Below are positions 1-8,381 of a DNA stretch of 64,000 nucleotides, piece by piece. The notes beneath the pieces were generated by a model. It did not search any database. It was not told where the DNA came from and saw only the letters and a list, made by a program, of their open reading frames with translations. Numbering within the stretch: the stretch's first letter is position 1; each line of letters begins with the position of its first letter. A program made the translations under genes and the position numbers. The DNA is from JAJXWB01 sp037044955 (GTDB lineage: Bacteria; Pseudomonadota; Alphaproteobacteria; Rhizobiales; Beijerinckiaceae): NCBI GenBank assembly GCA_037044955.1, contig JBAOHX010000002.1, positions 310,001-374,000 of the forward strand, written 5' to 3'.

Positions 1-59
1 TCGGGAACACGCCTTCGCCAAGCCGCCCAGCGCCTCCCCGGCGACTATCGCGCTTCATC

Positions 60-75
60 ATGACCATGAGGTCAT
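60..75. promoter_or_regulatory. Inverted-repeat operator, ATGACC-N4-GGTCAT
   Basis: A perfect 6-bp inverted repeat with a 4-bp spacer. Its inner 12 bases, GACC-ATGA-GGTC, match the sites at 9987-9998 and 20964-20975 in both arms and spacer length. Four-base-spaced palindromes of this size are typical of TetR-family operators. The regulator encoded at 13445-14104 is the nearest candidate to bind it; that link is inference. Confidence 0.55.
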
Positions 76-269
76 TAGATGAGAGCGCTTCCTCGTACGC
101 ACGGTCTCAATGAACATATGATAAACTGAACGGCCAGTCTATTAATATCATTTTAAGCGGCGTTTTGCCGCGTCTACCCAGCGAAATGTGGCCGTTGTTA
201 CTACCGGAAATTGATTCCCGGGTGACGCTCCTCTGTCGCGCCTGGCGCGAAAATTGGAATAACTCGTAT

Positions 270-305
270 TGACCACTACCGATTTTAGCGGTAAGTGGGT
301 GGTCA
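270..305. promoter_or_regulatory. Nested dyad symmetry before the first reductase gene
   Basis: Outer arms TGACCAC (270-276) and GTGGTCA (299-305) enclose inner arms TACCG (277-281) and CGGTA (289-293) around a 7-base loop, with a 5-base bulge on the right. It ends 45 bases before the ATG at 351, so it may be an operator or a structured 5' leader. Which of these it is cannot be told from sequence. Confidence 0.4.
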
Positions 306-350
306 GTCACTTCTTGAATAGACCGACATTCCGTAAAGTTGGAGCCGATC

Positions 351-1703
351 ATGACTACACCCAGCGCCGAGCCGGCCGCCCGCGAAGGGACAGATCACGA
401 GATCATCGGACGGGGGTCGCGCGAGGGCGCTCGGCTTATGCGCAAATGGTTTTCATCGCTCACTGAAGCGGCCCGCCACGACAGGAAGGCGGCGTTTGTG
501 TTCGTCATGGGCAACATGAACGAAGTGCTGCGCACCTTCGACATGCCGATCGTGTTCCCCGAGATTACCGCGCTTCAGACGGCGGTTCGGGGAACGGCGA
601 TCGACTTCCTGAAGGAGGCCGAGGACTATGGGTTTTCGCCGGATGTCTGTGGATATGTGAAGGCGGATATCGGCATGCATCTGCGCGGCAGCGAGCATCC
701 GATGGGATTGATCCCGAAGCCGGGACTGGTGGTGACGACCAACGCCTGTAACACCTATTTCAAATGGGCCGAAATCTGGGAGCGTCTCTACGACGCGCCC
801 GTTGTGACGATCGACATTCCCAACGATCGCTCTTGCGGTCCACGCAGCATGCCGGGCGACAAGGACTTCAAATACGAGCTGGCGTACGTTGTTGCCCAGG
901 TGAAAGAGCTGATCGCCGAATGCGAGCGCGTTACGGGCAAGAAGTTCGACATCGACAAGTTCCGTGAGCATCTCGGCCACGCGAATACGATGAGCCGCTA
1001 CTGGAAAATGCTGCTGGCGTTGAACCAACGAACACCGGCCGTCTTCAACGCGCTTACCGACGGGCTGGCGTTTCTCGGGATGGCGAACTGTTTCAGGGCT
1101 TCCGAGGAGGGCGCTATCTTCTTCAAGCAGCTCTACGAAGAGATGGACTATCGTTCGCGCCAGGGAATCGGTTCGATGACCCGCAAGGACGGCAAGGACG
1201 TGCCGGTCGAGCAAAAGTTCCGCCTCGGCCTGCTTGGAGTTCCCTGCTACCCGATTTTCAGGGGGTTCAGCGAATTCTTCACCGACTGGGGCGGCGTGTT
1301 CGTCATCTCGAGCTATCTGAAGTTCGCCTCCGGCGGCACGGCGCTGGGATATGAGTTCGACCTGGCCAATCCCATCGAGAGTTTCGCGGAAGGGTCGCTG
1401 TTGACCGTTCGCGAGACGCAGAAAGGGCTGCTCTTCAATTTCCCGGATATCGAGGACCAGCTGTCGCCCTACAAGCTCGACGGCATCGTCTACCACGGCG
1501 TCAAGAGCTGCCGGACTGCATCTTCCGGCCTGGCCGACCGCCGGTTCCATACGTCGGAAGCCCTTGGTCTTCCCACCCTGCTTCTGGAATCGGACATCGT
1601 CGATCCGCGGGCCGTGTCGAAAGCGCAGATGAAAAACCGCGCCGACGCCTTTTTCGAGGGTCTGATTTCGCGGAAGCAAAAAGGCCTGATTGCAAGCCAT
1701 TGA
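351..1703 (+). CDS. Class I benzoyl-CoA reductase, B-type (HgdB-like) subunit
   Basis: A 450-residue HgdB/FldB-type iron-sulfur protein, one half of the benzoyl-CoA-binding heterodimer of ATP-dependent benzoyl-CoA reductase. This enzyme reduces benzoyl-CoA to cyclohexa-1,5-diene-1-carbonyl-CoA in the cytoplasm. Candidate cluster cysteines sit in TTNACNTYF, GMANCFRA, GVPCYPIF and GVKSCRTA. The length fits BcrB/BzdO/BadE (about 440-450) rather than the shorter C-type subunit. The ATG at 351 was chosen over an in-frame TTG at 339 because GGAG lies at 341-344. It heads an operon with the C-type subunit, two ATPase subunits and a ferredoxin, an arrangement known from the bzd and bcr clusters. The subunit letter is less certain than the family. 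Confidence 0.88.
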   Translation: MTTPSAEPAAREGTDHEIIGRGSREGARLMRKWFSSLTEAARHDRKAAFVFVMGNMNEVLRTFDMPIVFPEITALQTAVRGTAIDFLKEAEDYGFSPDVCGYVKADIGMHLRGSEHPMGLIPKPGLVVTTNACNTYFKWAEIWERLYDAPVVTIDIPNDRSCGPRSMPGDKDFKYELAYVVAQVKELIAECERVTGKKFDIDKFREHLGHANTMSRYWKMLLALNQRTPAVFNALTDGLAFLGMANCFRASEEGAIFFKQLYEEMDYRSRQGIGSMTRKDGKDVPVEQKFRLGLLGVPCYPIFRGFSEFFTDWGGVFVISSYLKFASGGTALGYEFDLANPIESFAEGSLLTVRETQKGLLFNFPDIEDQLSPYKLDGIVYHGVKSCRTASSGLADRRFHTSEALGLPTLLLESDIVDPRAVSKAQMKNRADAFFEGLISRKQKGLIASH

Positions 1704-1729
1704 GAGCGCCGGGCAGCAGGAGACAGAGT

Positions 1730-2902
1730 ATGGCCACCGAGGTTCAGTACTTCAACGATTGGCGCGGACGCTCGCTCGACGAGATCCTGAGCCGCTGCCG
1801 GGACTTGGTCGAGGACTCGACCTTTCCGACGGTCAAGGCCTGGCGGGCGAATGGTGGCCGCGTCGTCGGCCATTTCCAGGTCTATTTCCCAGAGGAGATC
1901 GCCCACGCGGCGGGGATGCTGCCAGTCAAGGTCAGGGGCGGGCGCACCGAGGGAATTTCGGTGAGCCAGCACTTCGGCTCGTTCCTCTGTTCTATTCTAA
2001 AGACGTCCCTCGAACTCGCTCTCGAAAAGCATCTCGAACTCGATCTGTTCGTGACGCACCCGATCTGCGACGGCGCGCGCAACCTCGCCGGAATATGGGG
2101 CAGAAACTTCCCCTATAAAGCCCAGGTGCTGCATCTGCCGCAGAACCCGAATTCAAGCGGCGCGGCTGAATTTCTTCGCAATGAATACCGGCGTCTGGCC
2201 GACGACATCGTCGCTGCTGGAGGCAAGCCCGTTACCGACGTTGCGCTTCGCAATTCTCTTGATGTGTATAACAAGTCGCGCAGGCTGATGAGGGATCTCT
2301 ACGAGATCCGGCGCAACGAACCGTGGAAACTCGCGGCTGACGAGTCATTCGCCCTCATCGGACTGGCCGGAATTCTTCCGAGAGAAGAATTCAACGAGCT
2401 TCTGGAGACGGTGATCCCGATGATCGAGGCGCGGCCGGTCCGGCAGCAGGATCGCATGCGTGTCGTGCTCGAAGGCGGGTTCTGCGAGACGCCGCCCTTC
2501 GACCTGCTCCAGGCGATCTCGCGCTCATGTCACGTCGTGGACGACGACCTGCTTATCGGGGCGCGGTGGATTTTGGAGGACGTCAGCATCTCGGGCGATC
2601 CGATGGCGAATCTGGCGAGCGCATATATCGACAAGTCATCCTACAGCGCGGTTCAGCACGACAATAAGAAGCCAAACGAAAAGATGCTACTCGAGCGCGT
2701 CAGGCATGCGAATGCCGAGGCGGTGATCCTGGCCTCCGCGAAAATGTGCGAGCCTGGACTCGATGAAACTGTCGCGTACTCCAAGGAACTGGACGCCAAG
2801 AAGATCCCGTACTTCATAACGGAGTTCGAGGAGAACCAGAACACGTTCGACGACATCTCCATCCAGATGGAGACTTTCGTCGAAAACATCATGTTCGACT
2901 GA
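1730..2902 (+). CDS. Class I benzoyl-CoA reductase, C-type (HgdB-like) subunit
   Basis: A 390-residue partner of the preceding gene in the same HgdB-type family. The length matches BcrC/BzdN/BadD. Conserved cysteines appear in THPICDGARN, GGFCETPPF, SRSCHVVD and AKMCEPGLDE, the kind that ligate the shared [4Fe-4S] cluster and line the active site. The acidic stretch VVDDDLLIGARWI is typical of this fold. The start at 1730 has AGGAG at 1718-1722; an upstream ATG at 1700 overlaps the previous gene and has no site. The gene lies 26 bases after the B-type gene and 19 bases before the first ATPase gene, so co-transcription is expected. Confidence 0.88.
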   Translation: MATEVQYFNDWRGRSLDEILSRCRDLVEDSTFPTVKAWRANGGRVVGHFQVYFPEEIAHAAGMLPVKVRGGRTEGISVSQHFGSFLCSILKTSLELALEKHLELDLFVTHPICDGARNLAGIWGRNFPYKAQVLHLPQNPNSSGAAEFLRNEYRRLADDIVAAGGKPVTDVALRNSLDVYNKSRRLMRDLYEIRRNEPWKLAADESFALIGLAGILPREEFNELLETVIPMIEARPVRQQDRMRVVLEGGFCETPPFDLLQAISRSCHVVDDDLLIGARWILEDVSISGDPMANLASAYIDKSSYSAVQHDNKKPNEKMLLERVRHANAEAVILASAKMCEPGLDETVAYSKELDAKKIPYFITEFEENQNTFDDISIQMETFVENIMFD

Positions 2903-2921
2903 CAATTATCGGGAGCGATCC

Positions 2922-3733
2922 ATGAAATACTCGGCAGGCGTCGACGTTGGATCAACGCAGACCAAAGCTGTGATCATCGACGAGAAGCGCGAGATCGTCG
3001 CCCGCGCGTTGACTGATACGGGCGCGAACGTTCAGCAGGCGGCGCAGAACGCATTTGACGCAGCCTGCAGTGATGGGAACATAGATCCTAAGGACGTGAA
3101 GTTCGTGATCGGGACGGGCTATGGGCGGTTCAAGGTCACGTTCGGCGACAAGCAGGTCACCGAGATCAGTTGCCACGGCCGTGGCGCGGTTCACATGTTC
3201 CCGAAGACCGGAACGGTCATAGATATGGGCGGCCAGAGACTTCGAAGGCGATCCGGGTGAAGCCGGATGGAGAAATCGTCGAGTTCTGCATGAACGACAA
3301 ATGCGCGGCCGGTACGGGCCGCTTCCTCGGCGCGGCGGCCATGGCGCTCGGCATGAACCTGAGCGATCTCGGGCCGGTCTCGATGAAGTCGACCAAGCCG
3401 GTGAAAATCAGTACGACATGCACGGTGTTCGCCGAAGCCGAGGTTCTGTCGTGGCTCGGAAAGGGCAAGGCGGTCGAGGACATTCTCTGGGGCGTGCACA
3501 AGTCGATCGCGTCGCGTTCCTACGGGCTTCTTCGTCGCACCGGCATCAATGGAGAGATCACCTTCACCGGTGGCGTCGCAAAAAATCCCGGAATGATCAA
3601 GGCGATGGAGGAGGCGCTCGGCAAGCCGCTCAACGTCAGCGACGACAGCCACTACATGGGTGCGCTCGGCGCCGCGCTCTTCGCCATGGATTACATCGCA
3701 GCGGACAACGCGCTGGTGCGCCAGGAGGCCTGA
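2922..3733 (+). pseudogene. Benzoyl-CoA reductase ATPase subunit (BcrD/BzdQ type), frameshifted
   Basis: This is the BadF/BadG/BcrA/BcrD-family activator that uses ATP to drive electrons from a [4Fe-4S] cluster into the catalytic dimer. Residues 1-106 read in one frame, with the nucleotide-binding start VDVGSTQTKAV. The remainder reads in another, with NDKCAAGTGRF and TTCTVFAEAEV carrying the cluster cysteines and a final GGVAKNPG. Between 3236 and 3243, eight bases stand where GGQDSK needs six, so two bases are extra. Restored, the protein would be about 269 residues, the usual size. All functional motifs survive on both sides, so this may be a sequence error rather than a dead gene. GGGAG precedes the ATG at 2922. 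Confidence 0.82.
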
Positions 3734-3734
3734 A

Positions 3735-4616
3735 ATGAGCTACACTTTGGGTCTGGACATCGGGTCCACTTACACGAAAGGCGTTATTCTCGATAGCGAT
3801 GGCGCGATTGTTGCGCACACGATCAGGCCGACGGGCTCGAGGCTTCAGGAGGCCGCCAGCGCGGTGATGGCCTCAACGCTCGCCGCCGCAAGTCTGGAGC
3901 GCGGCGACGTCGATTATGTGATCACGACCGGTTACGGTCGCCACCAGTTCGACGATCGCGATACGCAGGTGACCGACCTCACCGCGAACGCGCGCGGCGC
4001 ATCTTATCTTTTTCCCGGCACGAGAACCGTTCTCGACATTGGCGGTCAGACGATGAAGGCGAGCCGGATCGATGAATCGCGGAAGGTCCGAACGTTTCGG
4101 CTCAACGACAAGTGCGCGTCCGGCACTGGCATGTTCCTTGAAAAGACCGTTCGCTACATGGGGTTCGACACCGACGACATCGATGGCCTTCTTGAAAACG
4201 CGACCGAACCGGCGTCGATTTCCGGCGTGTGCACTGTGTTCGCCGAATCCGAGGTGATCAATCACCTCTCCAACAGCGTCTCGCCGGAGAACATCATGTT
4301 CGGCGCCGGAATGTCGCTCACCGGTCGCTCGGTGCAATTGTTGAAGCGCGTCAAGATTGAAGAGCAGTTGACGCTGGTCGGCGGTATTCTTCGCTGGGGT
4401 CGTATCGCGCAAGCGATATCCGAGGACCTCAAGATGGAGGTCAATGTGGCGGAGGGCGATATGCCGCAATTTGTCGCCGCATTGGGTTGCGCGATCTTGG
4501 GGCAGATCCGGCTGAAATCGACGGATCGCTCGAAATCGGCGCCATCAATGGCGGCGGTTGGTCGTGTCGCCGTTAAACCATGCGAGGAACCGGCGCTGTC
4601 CGCTTCGGGCCGCTGA
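3735..4616 (+). CDS. Benzoyl-CoA reductase ATPase subunit (BcrA/BzdP type)
   Basis: A 293-residue second member of the BadF/BadG/BcrA/BcrD ATPase family. The protein opens with LGLDIGSTYTKGVILD, the phosphate-binding segment. NDKCASGTGMF and GVCTVFAESEV supply the two cysteines that hold the cluster bridging the ATPase dimer. The GGQ motif reads GGQTMKA rather than GGQDSKA, which I take as a subunit-specific difference. The compact size fits the bzd-type enzyme better than the 430-residue BcrA of Thauera. The start at 3735 follows AGGAGG at 3722-3727 and lies one base after the previous stop. Confidence 0.85.
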   Translation: MSYTLGLDIGSTYTKGVILDSDGAIVAHTIRPTGSRLQEAASAVMASTLAAASLERGDVDYVITTGYGRHQFDDRDTQVTDLTANARGASYLFPGTRTVLDIGGQTMKASRIDESRKVRTFRLNDKCASGTGMFLEKTVRYMGFDTDDIDGLLENATEPASISGVCTVFAESEVINHLSNSVSPENIMFGAGMSLTGRSVQLLKRVKIEEQLTLVGGILRWGRIAQAISEDLKMEVNVAEGDMPQFVAALGCAILGQIRLKSTDRSKSAPSMAAVGRVAVKPCEEPALSASGR

Positions 4617-4659
4617 GCTCGATCCCATTCCGCTCTGGTAAACATCGGGAGACGTTTCG

Positions 4660-4905
4660 ATGGCCCTCTTGATCAATGACGATTGCACGTCATGCGACGC
4701 CTGCGTTCCCGTCTGTCCGAATGAAGCGATCACGGCGGGCGACATCATCTACATTATCGATCCGGCCAAGTGCACCGAATGCGTCGGCGCCAAGGACGAG
4801 CCGCAATGCAAGTTGGTGTGTCCGGCGGATTGCATCGTGCAGAATCCAGACTGGCCGGAAACCGGGCGGGAATTGCTCGACAAATACGAAAAACTGCATT
4901 CCTGA
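4660..4905 (+). CDS. 2[4Fe-4S] ferredoxin, electron donor to benzoyl-CoA reductase
   Basis: An 81-residue ferredoxin. Cluster-binding motifs are CTSCDACVPVCP near residue 9 and CTECVGAKDEPQCKLVCP near residue 39. The second has the six-residue insertion between its second and third cysteines that is typical of Allochromatium/Thauera-type low-potential ferredoxins. In bcr and bzd clusters such a ferredoxin (BzdM) carries low-potential electrons to the reductase. It lies 43 bases after the last reductase subunit; GGGAG at 4647-4651 supports the ATG. No dedicated 2-oxoglutarate or NADPH:ferredoxin oxidoreductase is found beside it. Confidence 0.88.
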   Translation: MALLINDDCTSCDACVPVCPNEAITAGDIIYIIDPAKCTECVGAKDEPQCKLVCPADCIVQNPDWPETGRELLDKYEKLHS

Positions 4906-4947
4906 GTGGTCGAAGGCGGCCGACATAGCGCTTGAAGGGATAGGGAC

Positions 4948-5430
4948 GTGTCGAGTCGGATCTCCAGCAAACTCCATGACGAACATGAGGCGACACTCCG
5001 GCTGGCCGCCAGAGTGTCCGACATGATTCAATCGTCGGGGAATGCTCCCCCCGATCCTGCTGAGGCGCGCATCGAGCGAACTCTTGACGAGCTTGCCCGC
5101 GCAATCTCCGGAGAAGTCAGGAACCACTTTGCCTGCGAGGAAGATGCGATCTTTCCGATCCTGAGAGAGAACGGGCACGGAGCGATGGCCGATCTCCTCA
5201 CGGCCGAACATCGGGAGATACTGCCGGTTGGCGACAAATTGGCTGCATTGTCCCTCGAGTTGCGCAAGGGCGCGATCAATGGCCAGGACTGGCGGCTGTT
5301 TTGCCAGCTGGCGCGTCAGTTCTTCGACGAGTTGTCGGCGCATATCGAGAAAGAAGAGGCGGGCCTCGCGCCTCTGGTGGATGAATTCGTGGATCGCGAC
5401 GCCGAGGAGCGGATTCTGAACGAATTCTGA
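4948..5430 (+). CDS. Hemerythrin-like HHE-domain protein
   Basis: A 160-residue helical protein with the HHE cation-binding pattern: LHDEHEATLRL near residue 9, EVRNHFACEEDAIFPIL near 55, TAEHREI near 82 and AHIEKEEAGLAPLV near 130. These His/Glu residues would form a di-iron centre that binds oxygen or senses oxygen or nitric oxide. It starts with GTG at 4948, preceded by AGGGA, 42 bases after the ferredoxin. Its place in the operon of a very oxygen-sensitive reductase suggests oxygen scavenging or protection, but that is inference. The stop codon lies inside a stem-loop at 5427-5455. Confidence 0.8.
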   Translation: MSSRISSKLHDEHEATLRLAARVSDMIQSSGNAPPDPAEARIERTLDELARAISGEVRNHFACEEDAIFPILRENGHGAMADLLTAEHREILPVGDKLAALSLELRKGAINGQDWRLFCQLARQFFDELSAHIEKEEAGLAPLVDEFVDRDAEERILNEF

Positions 5431-5455
5431 GTCAGACCAGTCCATGGTCACTCAG
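5427..5455 (+). terminator. Stem-loop across the hemerythrin stop codon
   Basis: CTGAGT (5427-5432) pairs with ACTCAG (5450-5455), and GACCA (5435-5439) pairs with TGGTC (5445-5449), leaving a 5-base loop and a 2-base bulge. No T-run follows, so it is not a classical terminator. It could slow transcription or set an RNA processing boundary between the reductase genes and the next genes. Confidence 0.35.
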
Positions 5456-5504
5456 ATCGGATGTGGGCGCGTCGCTCGAGACGACGTTCAGAAGGAGTTA
5501 TTCA

Positions 5505-5805
5505 ATGTCCACAATCGGCCCCGGCAAGGAAGTTGGTGGCGTTCAGGTCATTTGCTGGTCGCCGATCGATGATCGGCACGTTGTTACCGGATCGTGCCAT
5601 CAGTCGCGCGATGGCGCCACAGTCTCGCCATACGCCGGCGTGGCAATTGCGCAGCGCCCCGGCGAGACGCATGGCTTTCCTGTTCTATTGCGATACTCGG
5701 TGGCGACCTGTGACCGATACGTTCCACATGAGCATCGCCAGGGCGAAAGAAGAGGCTGAGAGAGAATTCAACGGCGTTTGCAAGACATGGATCGAGCCTG
5801 TCTAG
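5505..5805 (+). pseudogene. Small conserved protein, frameshifted
   Basis: A strong AAGGAG lies about eight bases before the ATG at 5505, so this was clearly a translated gene. The first about 55 residues (MSTIGPGKEVGGVQVICWSP) read in one frame. The end, FLFYCDTRWRPVTDTFHMSI followed by ARAKEEAEREFNGVCKTW, reads in another. One extra base near 5670-5680 separates them; corrected, the product has about 99 residues. The C-terminal pattern (tryptophan, VTDT.H, then an A..EAE.E..GV..TW helix) resembles small proteins of unknown function. I do not know its role. Its position between hemerythrin and acyl-CoA dehydrogenase places it in the benzoyl-CoA operon. Confidence 0.55.
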
Positions 5806-5840
5806 GGCCGGACGGCGCTTGAAGATTTTTGAGGTTGCTT

Positions 5841-7508
5841 ATGATCGACTATCGCGCGCCCGTTGACGATATTCTTTTTGCGCTTGAGTCGGTAGCCGGC
5901 GCATCCCGGATTCCGGGATGGGACTCCGAGCTGACAAAAGATATCCTCGCCAACGCGAGCCGCTTCGTGAATGAGGCGATTTCCCCGATTGACCACGTGG
6001 CCGATGCGCAAGGCGTCAGGTTTCAGAACGGTCGCGTAGAACTGCCGCACGTCTTTCACAAGGCCTTTCATCTATATAAGGCAGGCGGATGGCAGAGCTT
6101 GGCCGCCGATGTGCGATACGGTGGTCAAGGAGTTTCCGGCGTTGTGGCGAGCGCGTTTTCGGAAATGACGGCCGGCGCGTGCATCGGCTTCCACATGGGC
6201 GTATCGCTTGCGCAGGGCGCCATCAGGACGCTGAGCGTCAACGCGGACGAAGAAACAAAAGACAAATGGATTCCGCGGCTGACATCATGTGAATGGCTCG
6301 CGACGATGTGCCTGACCGAGCCGCAGGCGGGTTCGGACCTCTCTCTGATCCGTACGGTCGCGCATCAGTGCGATGACGGCTGGAGGATCGACGGAAGCAA
6401 GATCTTCATTTCCGGCGGCGACCAGGATTACACGGGACGTGTCCTGCATTTGGTGCTGGCGCGAACCGCCGATGCGCCGCCGGGTCTCAAGGGGCTCTCG
6501 CTGTTCCTTGTGCCCTCCCACCTCGAGAACGGCGCCGCAAACGGTGTGTCGGTCGTGCGCGTCGAGGACAAGATGGGCCTTCATGCTGCCGCGACGTGCC
6601 AGATGGCGTTCGACGGCGCCACCGGGGCGATGGTCGGCGCGCCGGGCGAGGGGCTTAAGCGGATGTTCACGCTGATGAATATCCAACGGCTCGAAGTCGC
6701 CTTGCAAGGCGTCGCCTTGGCGAACTGCGCATCGCAACGGTCGCTGGCTTACGCGGCGAATCGTAAGCAAGGCCGCGATCCGCAATCCGGCGAGGCGGTG
6801 GCGATTTCCGAGCATGATGATGTTCGGCGAATGCTGATGACACAGATGGCGTTGACCCTGGGAGGACGCGTAATGTGTTACCAGACCCTGGTCGATCTCG
6901 AGTTGAACGGGCGATCTGATTTCGCTGAGTTCATGACGCCGGTTTGCAAGAGCTTCTGCACAGATGCGGCGGTCGAATCAGCGCATCTCGCGATTCAGGC
7001 GCATGGCGGATACGGCTATCTCAAGGAATACAGAGTCGAACAGATCCTGCGGGACGCGCGAATCACGCAAATCTACGAGGGCACGAATGAAATTCACGGC
7101 GCAGCGCTGGCGACACGTTTGAGCAGAGGGCCTCGATACGTCGAAGCGTTCGAAAGACATGTCCAAACCGCGATCGATGAAGCCGAGCGGCGCACGAAAT
7201 GTCTGACCGCACGGACGCTTGAGATTGTCTTGGGCCACTGGCGGACAGCGACTGACGCGATCGCTCGATACGAACGCCCGGACTCGGTTGCGCGAGCGTA
7301 TATGCTCCTCACGGGCTTGACGGCGTTTGGAGCGGCATGGGCGTGTTTGGAATGCGTCGCGGAGGACGCGCCAGAGCCGGTCAGGATCAAGGAATTGGGC
7401 TGGTTTGTTCGGGAATTCATGCTGCCAGCGGCAGAGCATCATGCGCGCATGGTCCAAATCCCGCTGCGATTTGACCATGTTCCACCTGTTCTGTTTGCGA
7501 CCAAATAG
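5841..7508 (+). CDS. Acyl-CoA dehydrogenase
   Basis: A 555-residue FAD enzyme that forms the alpha-beta double bond of an acyl-CoA, probably passing electrons to electron-transfer flavoprotein. CLTEPQAGSDLS near residue 156 is the flavin-binding signature, and IYEGTNEIHGAAL near 410 holds the catalytic base Glu. An extra C-terminal helical domain makes it longer than a 380-residue dehydrogenase and places it in the FadE subgroup with that extension. The ATG at 5841 has GAGG at 5831-5834; an in-frame TTG at 5829 is less likely. Context suggests a substrate in ring-derived dicarboxyl-CoA or alicyclic acyl-CoA breakdown; the true substrate cannot be read from sequence. Confidence 0.85.
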   Translation: MIDYRAPVDDILFALESVAGASRIPGWDSELTKDILANASRFVNEAISPIDHVADAQGVRFQNGRVELPHVFHKAFHLYKAGGWQSLAADVRYGGQGVSGVVASAFSEMTAGACIGFHMGVSLAQGAIRTLSVNADEETKDKWIPRLTSCEWLATMCLTEPQAGSDLSLIRTVAHQCDDGWRIDGSKIFISGGDQDYTGRVLHLVLARTADAPPGLKGLSLFLVPSHLENGAANGVSVVRVEDKMGLHAAATCQMAFDGATGAMVGAPGEGLKRMFTLMNIQRLEVALQGVALANCASQRSLAYAANRKQGRDPQSGEAVAISEHDDVRRMLMTQMALTLGGRVMCYQTLVDLELNGRSDFAEFMTPVCKSFCTDAAVESAHLAIQAHGGYGYLKEYRVEQILRDARITQIYEGTNEIHGAALATRLSRGPRYVEAFERHVQTAIDEAERRTKCLTARTLEIVLGHWRTATDAIARYERPDSVARAYMLLTGLTAFGAAWACLECVAEDAPEPVRIKELGWFVREFMLPAAEHHARMVQIPLRFDHVPPVLFATK

Positions 7509-7607
7509 GCCGCAAACAGAAGCACATGCCGGAACCCGATTGGCTCTTTGCTGGACACGCGCGCTCAGCGTGGCTCGAACGCAGGAGGCGAGAGAGGACA
7601 ATCGCTT

Positions 7608-8381
7608 CTATGCGTCCTGCCACTGCGGCTGGCGCTTGTCCAGAAAAGCCTCCAGGCCTTCGACGGCGTCGTGCGTCGACATCAGGCCATCGAGATACAG
7701 GCTTTCGACGGCGCGGAAATTGGCGTCGACACGTGCGAGAAAGCCAACTCTCGCAGCCCGAACGGCAAAGCGGATCGAGCTGGCGCTGCGAGGCGCCAGG
7801 TGGTCGTCGAAATATTGGAGCGCCGCGGCTTCCGGGTCGTCATTGAGCGAATGGACCAATCCGATCCCGAGAGCCTCGGCGGCCGTGATCGTGCGTCCAG
7901 AAATCAGCAGATCCTCGGCCTGCTGCCGTCCGATGCGCTCCGGCAGAAGACAGGAGGCGGCGGCTGCGAAGACGCCGAGCTGAATTTCTGGCTGGCCGAA
8001 GCGCGAGTCGCATCCCGCGAAAATCAGATGTCCGGCCGAGGCGACCTCGAGTCCTCCGCCGAGGCACTGGCCCCTTGAAGCGACAAGGATCGGCACCGGG
8101 CTGCGAACCATTCGCAACAGCAGTCCATCGAGAGAATGGATCATTTCCGCGCATGTTTTTGGGAGGTGCTCCGGCACGGAGGCGCCGAAACTGAAGTGGG
8201 GGCCATCGGCATCGAGCAGGATGCCTTTGAGGCGCACGTCGGCCAAGCCATCCTTCAAGGCGATATCCAGCGCGGAAATCATCTCCGCATCGACGATGTT
8301 GGCCTTCGGCCGTGACAGGCGCAGCCGCAACAACGCGTCGTTGCGGTCGCGCCAGACTTTGAGAGGGCCGCCGGAAGTCAT
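7608..8381 (-). CDS. dch: Cyclohexa-1,5-diene-1-carbonyl-CoA hydratase
   Basis: A 257-residue crotonase-fold enzyme that adds water to the dienoyl-CoA made by benzoyl-CoA reductase, giving 6-hydroxycyclohex-1-ene-1-carbonyl-CoA. HFSFGASVPEHLP near residue 61 is a hallmark of Dch/BzdW, and RGQCLGGGLEVAS near 103 forms part of the oxyanion hole. The start ATG overlaps the stop of the upstream hydrolase gene (ATGA at 8378-8381), so the two are translationally coupled. It converges with the acyl-CoA dehydrogenase across about 100 bases in which I saw no strong terminator. Confidence 0.88.
   Translation of the reverse strand: MTSGGPLKVWRDRNDALLRLRLSRPKANIVDAEMISALDIALKDGLADVRLKGILLDADGPHFSFGASVPEHLPKTCAEMIHSLDGLLLRMVRSPVPILVASRGQCLGGGLEVASAGHLIFAGCDSRFGQPEIQLGVFAAAASCLLPERIGRQQAEDLLISGRTITAAEALGIGLVHSLNDDPEAAALQYFDDHLAPRSASSIRFAVRAARVGFLARVDANFRAVESLYLDGLMSTHDAVEGLEAFLDKRQPQWQDA

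Larger units (their letters stand above)
1..350. other. Upstream region of the benzoyl-CoA reductase operon
   Basis: No complete gene is seen in these 350 bases. A short + frame runs from the left edge to a TGA at 61-63 (20 codons) and could be the tail of an upstream gene. Alternatively, a - strand ATG cluster around 60-68 could start a divergent gene that leaves the window. Neither is recognisable. The region holds two dyad symmetries, at 60-75 and 270-305, listed separately, and must contain the promoter for the operon beginning at 351. I did not find a clear FNR-type TTGAT-N4-ATCAA box. Confidence 0.5.

Noticed and set aside
107..352. An 81-codon gene on the - strand before the reductase operon
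   Set aside because: No ribosome site, no recognisable domain, and it covers the regulatory dyad and promoter region.
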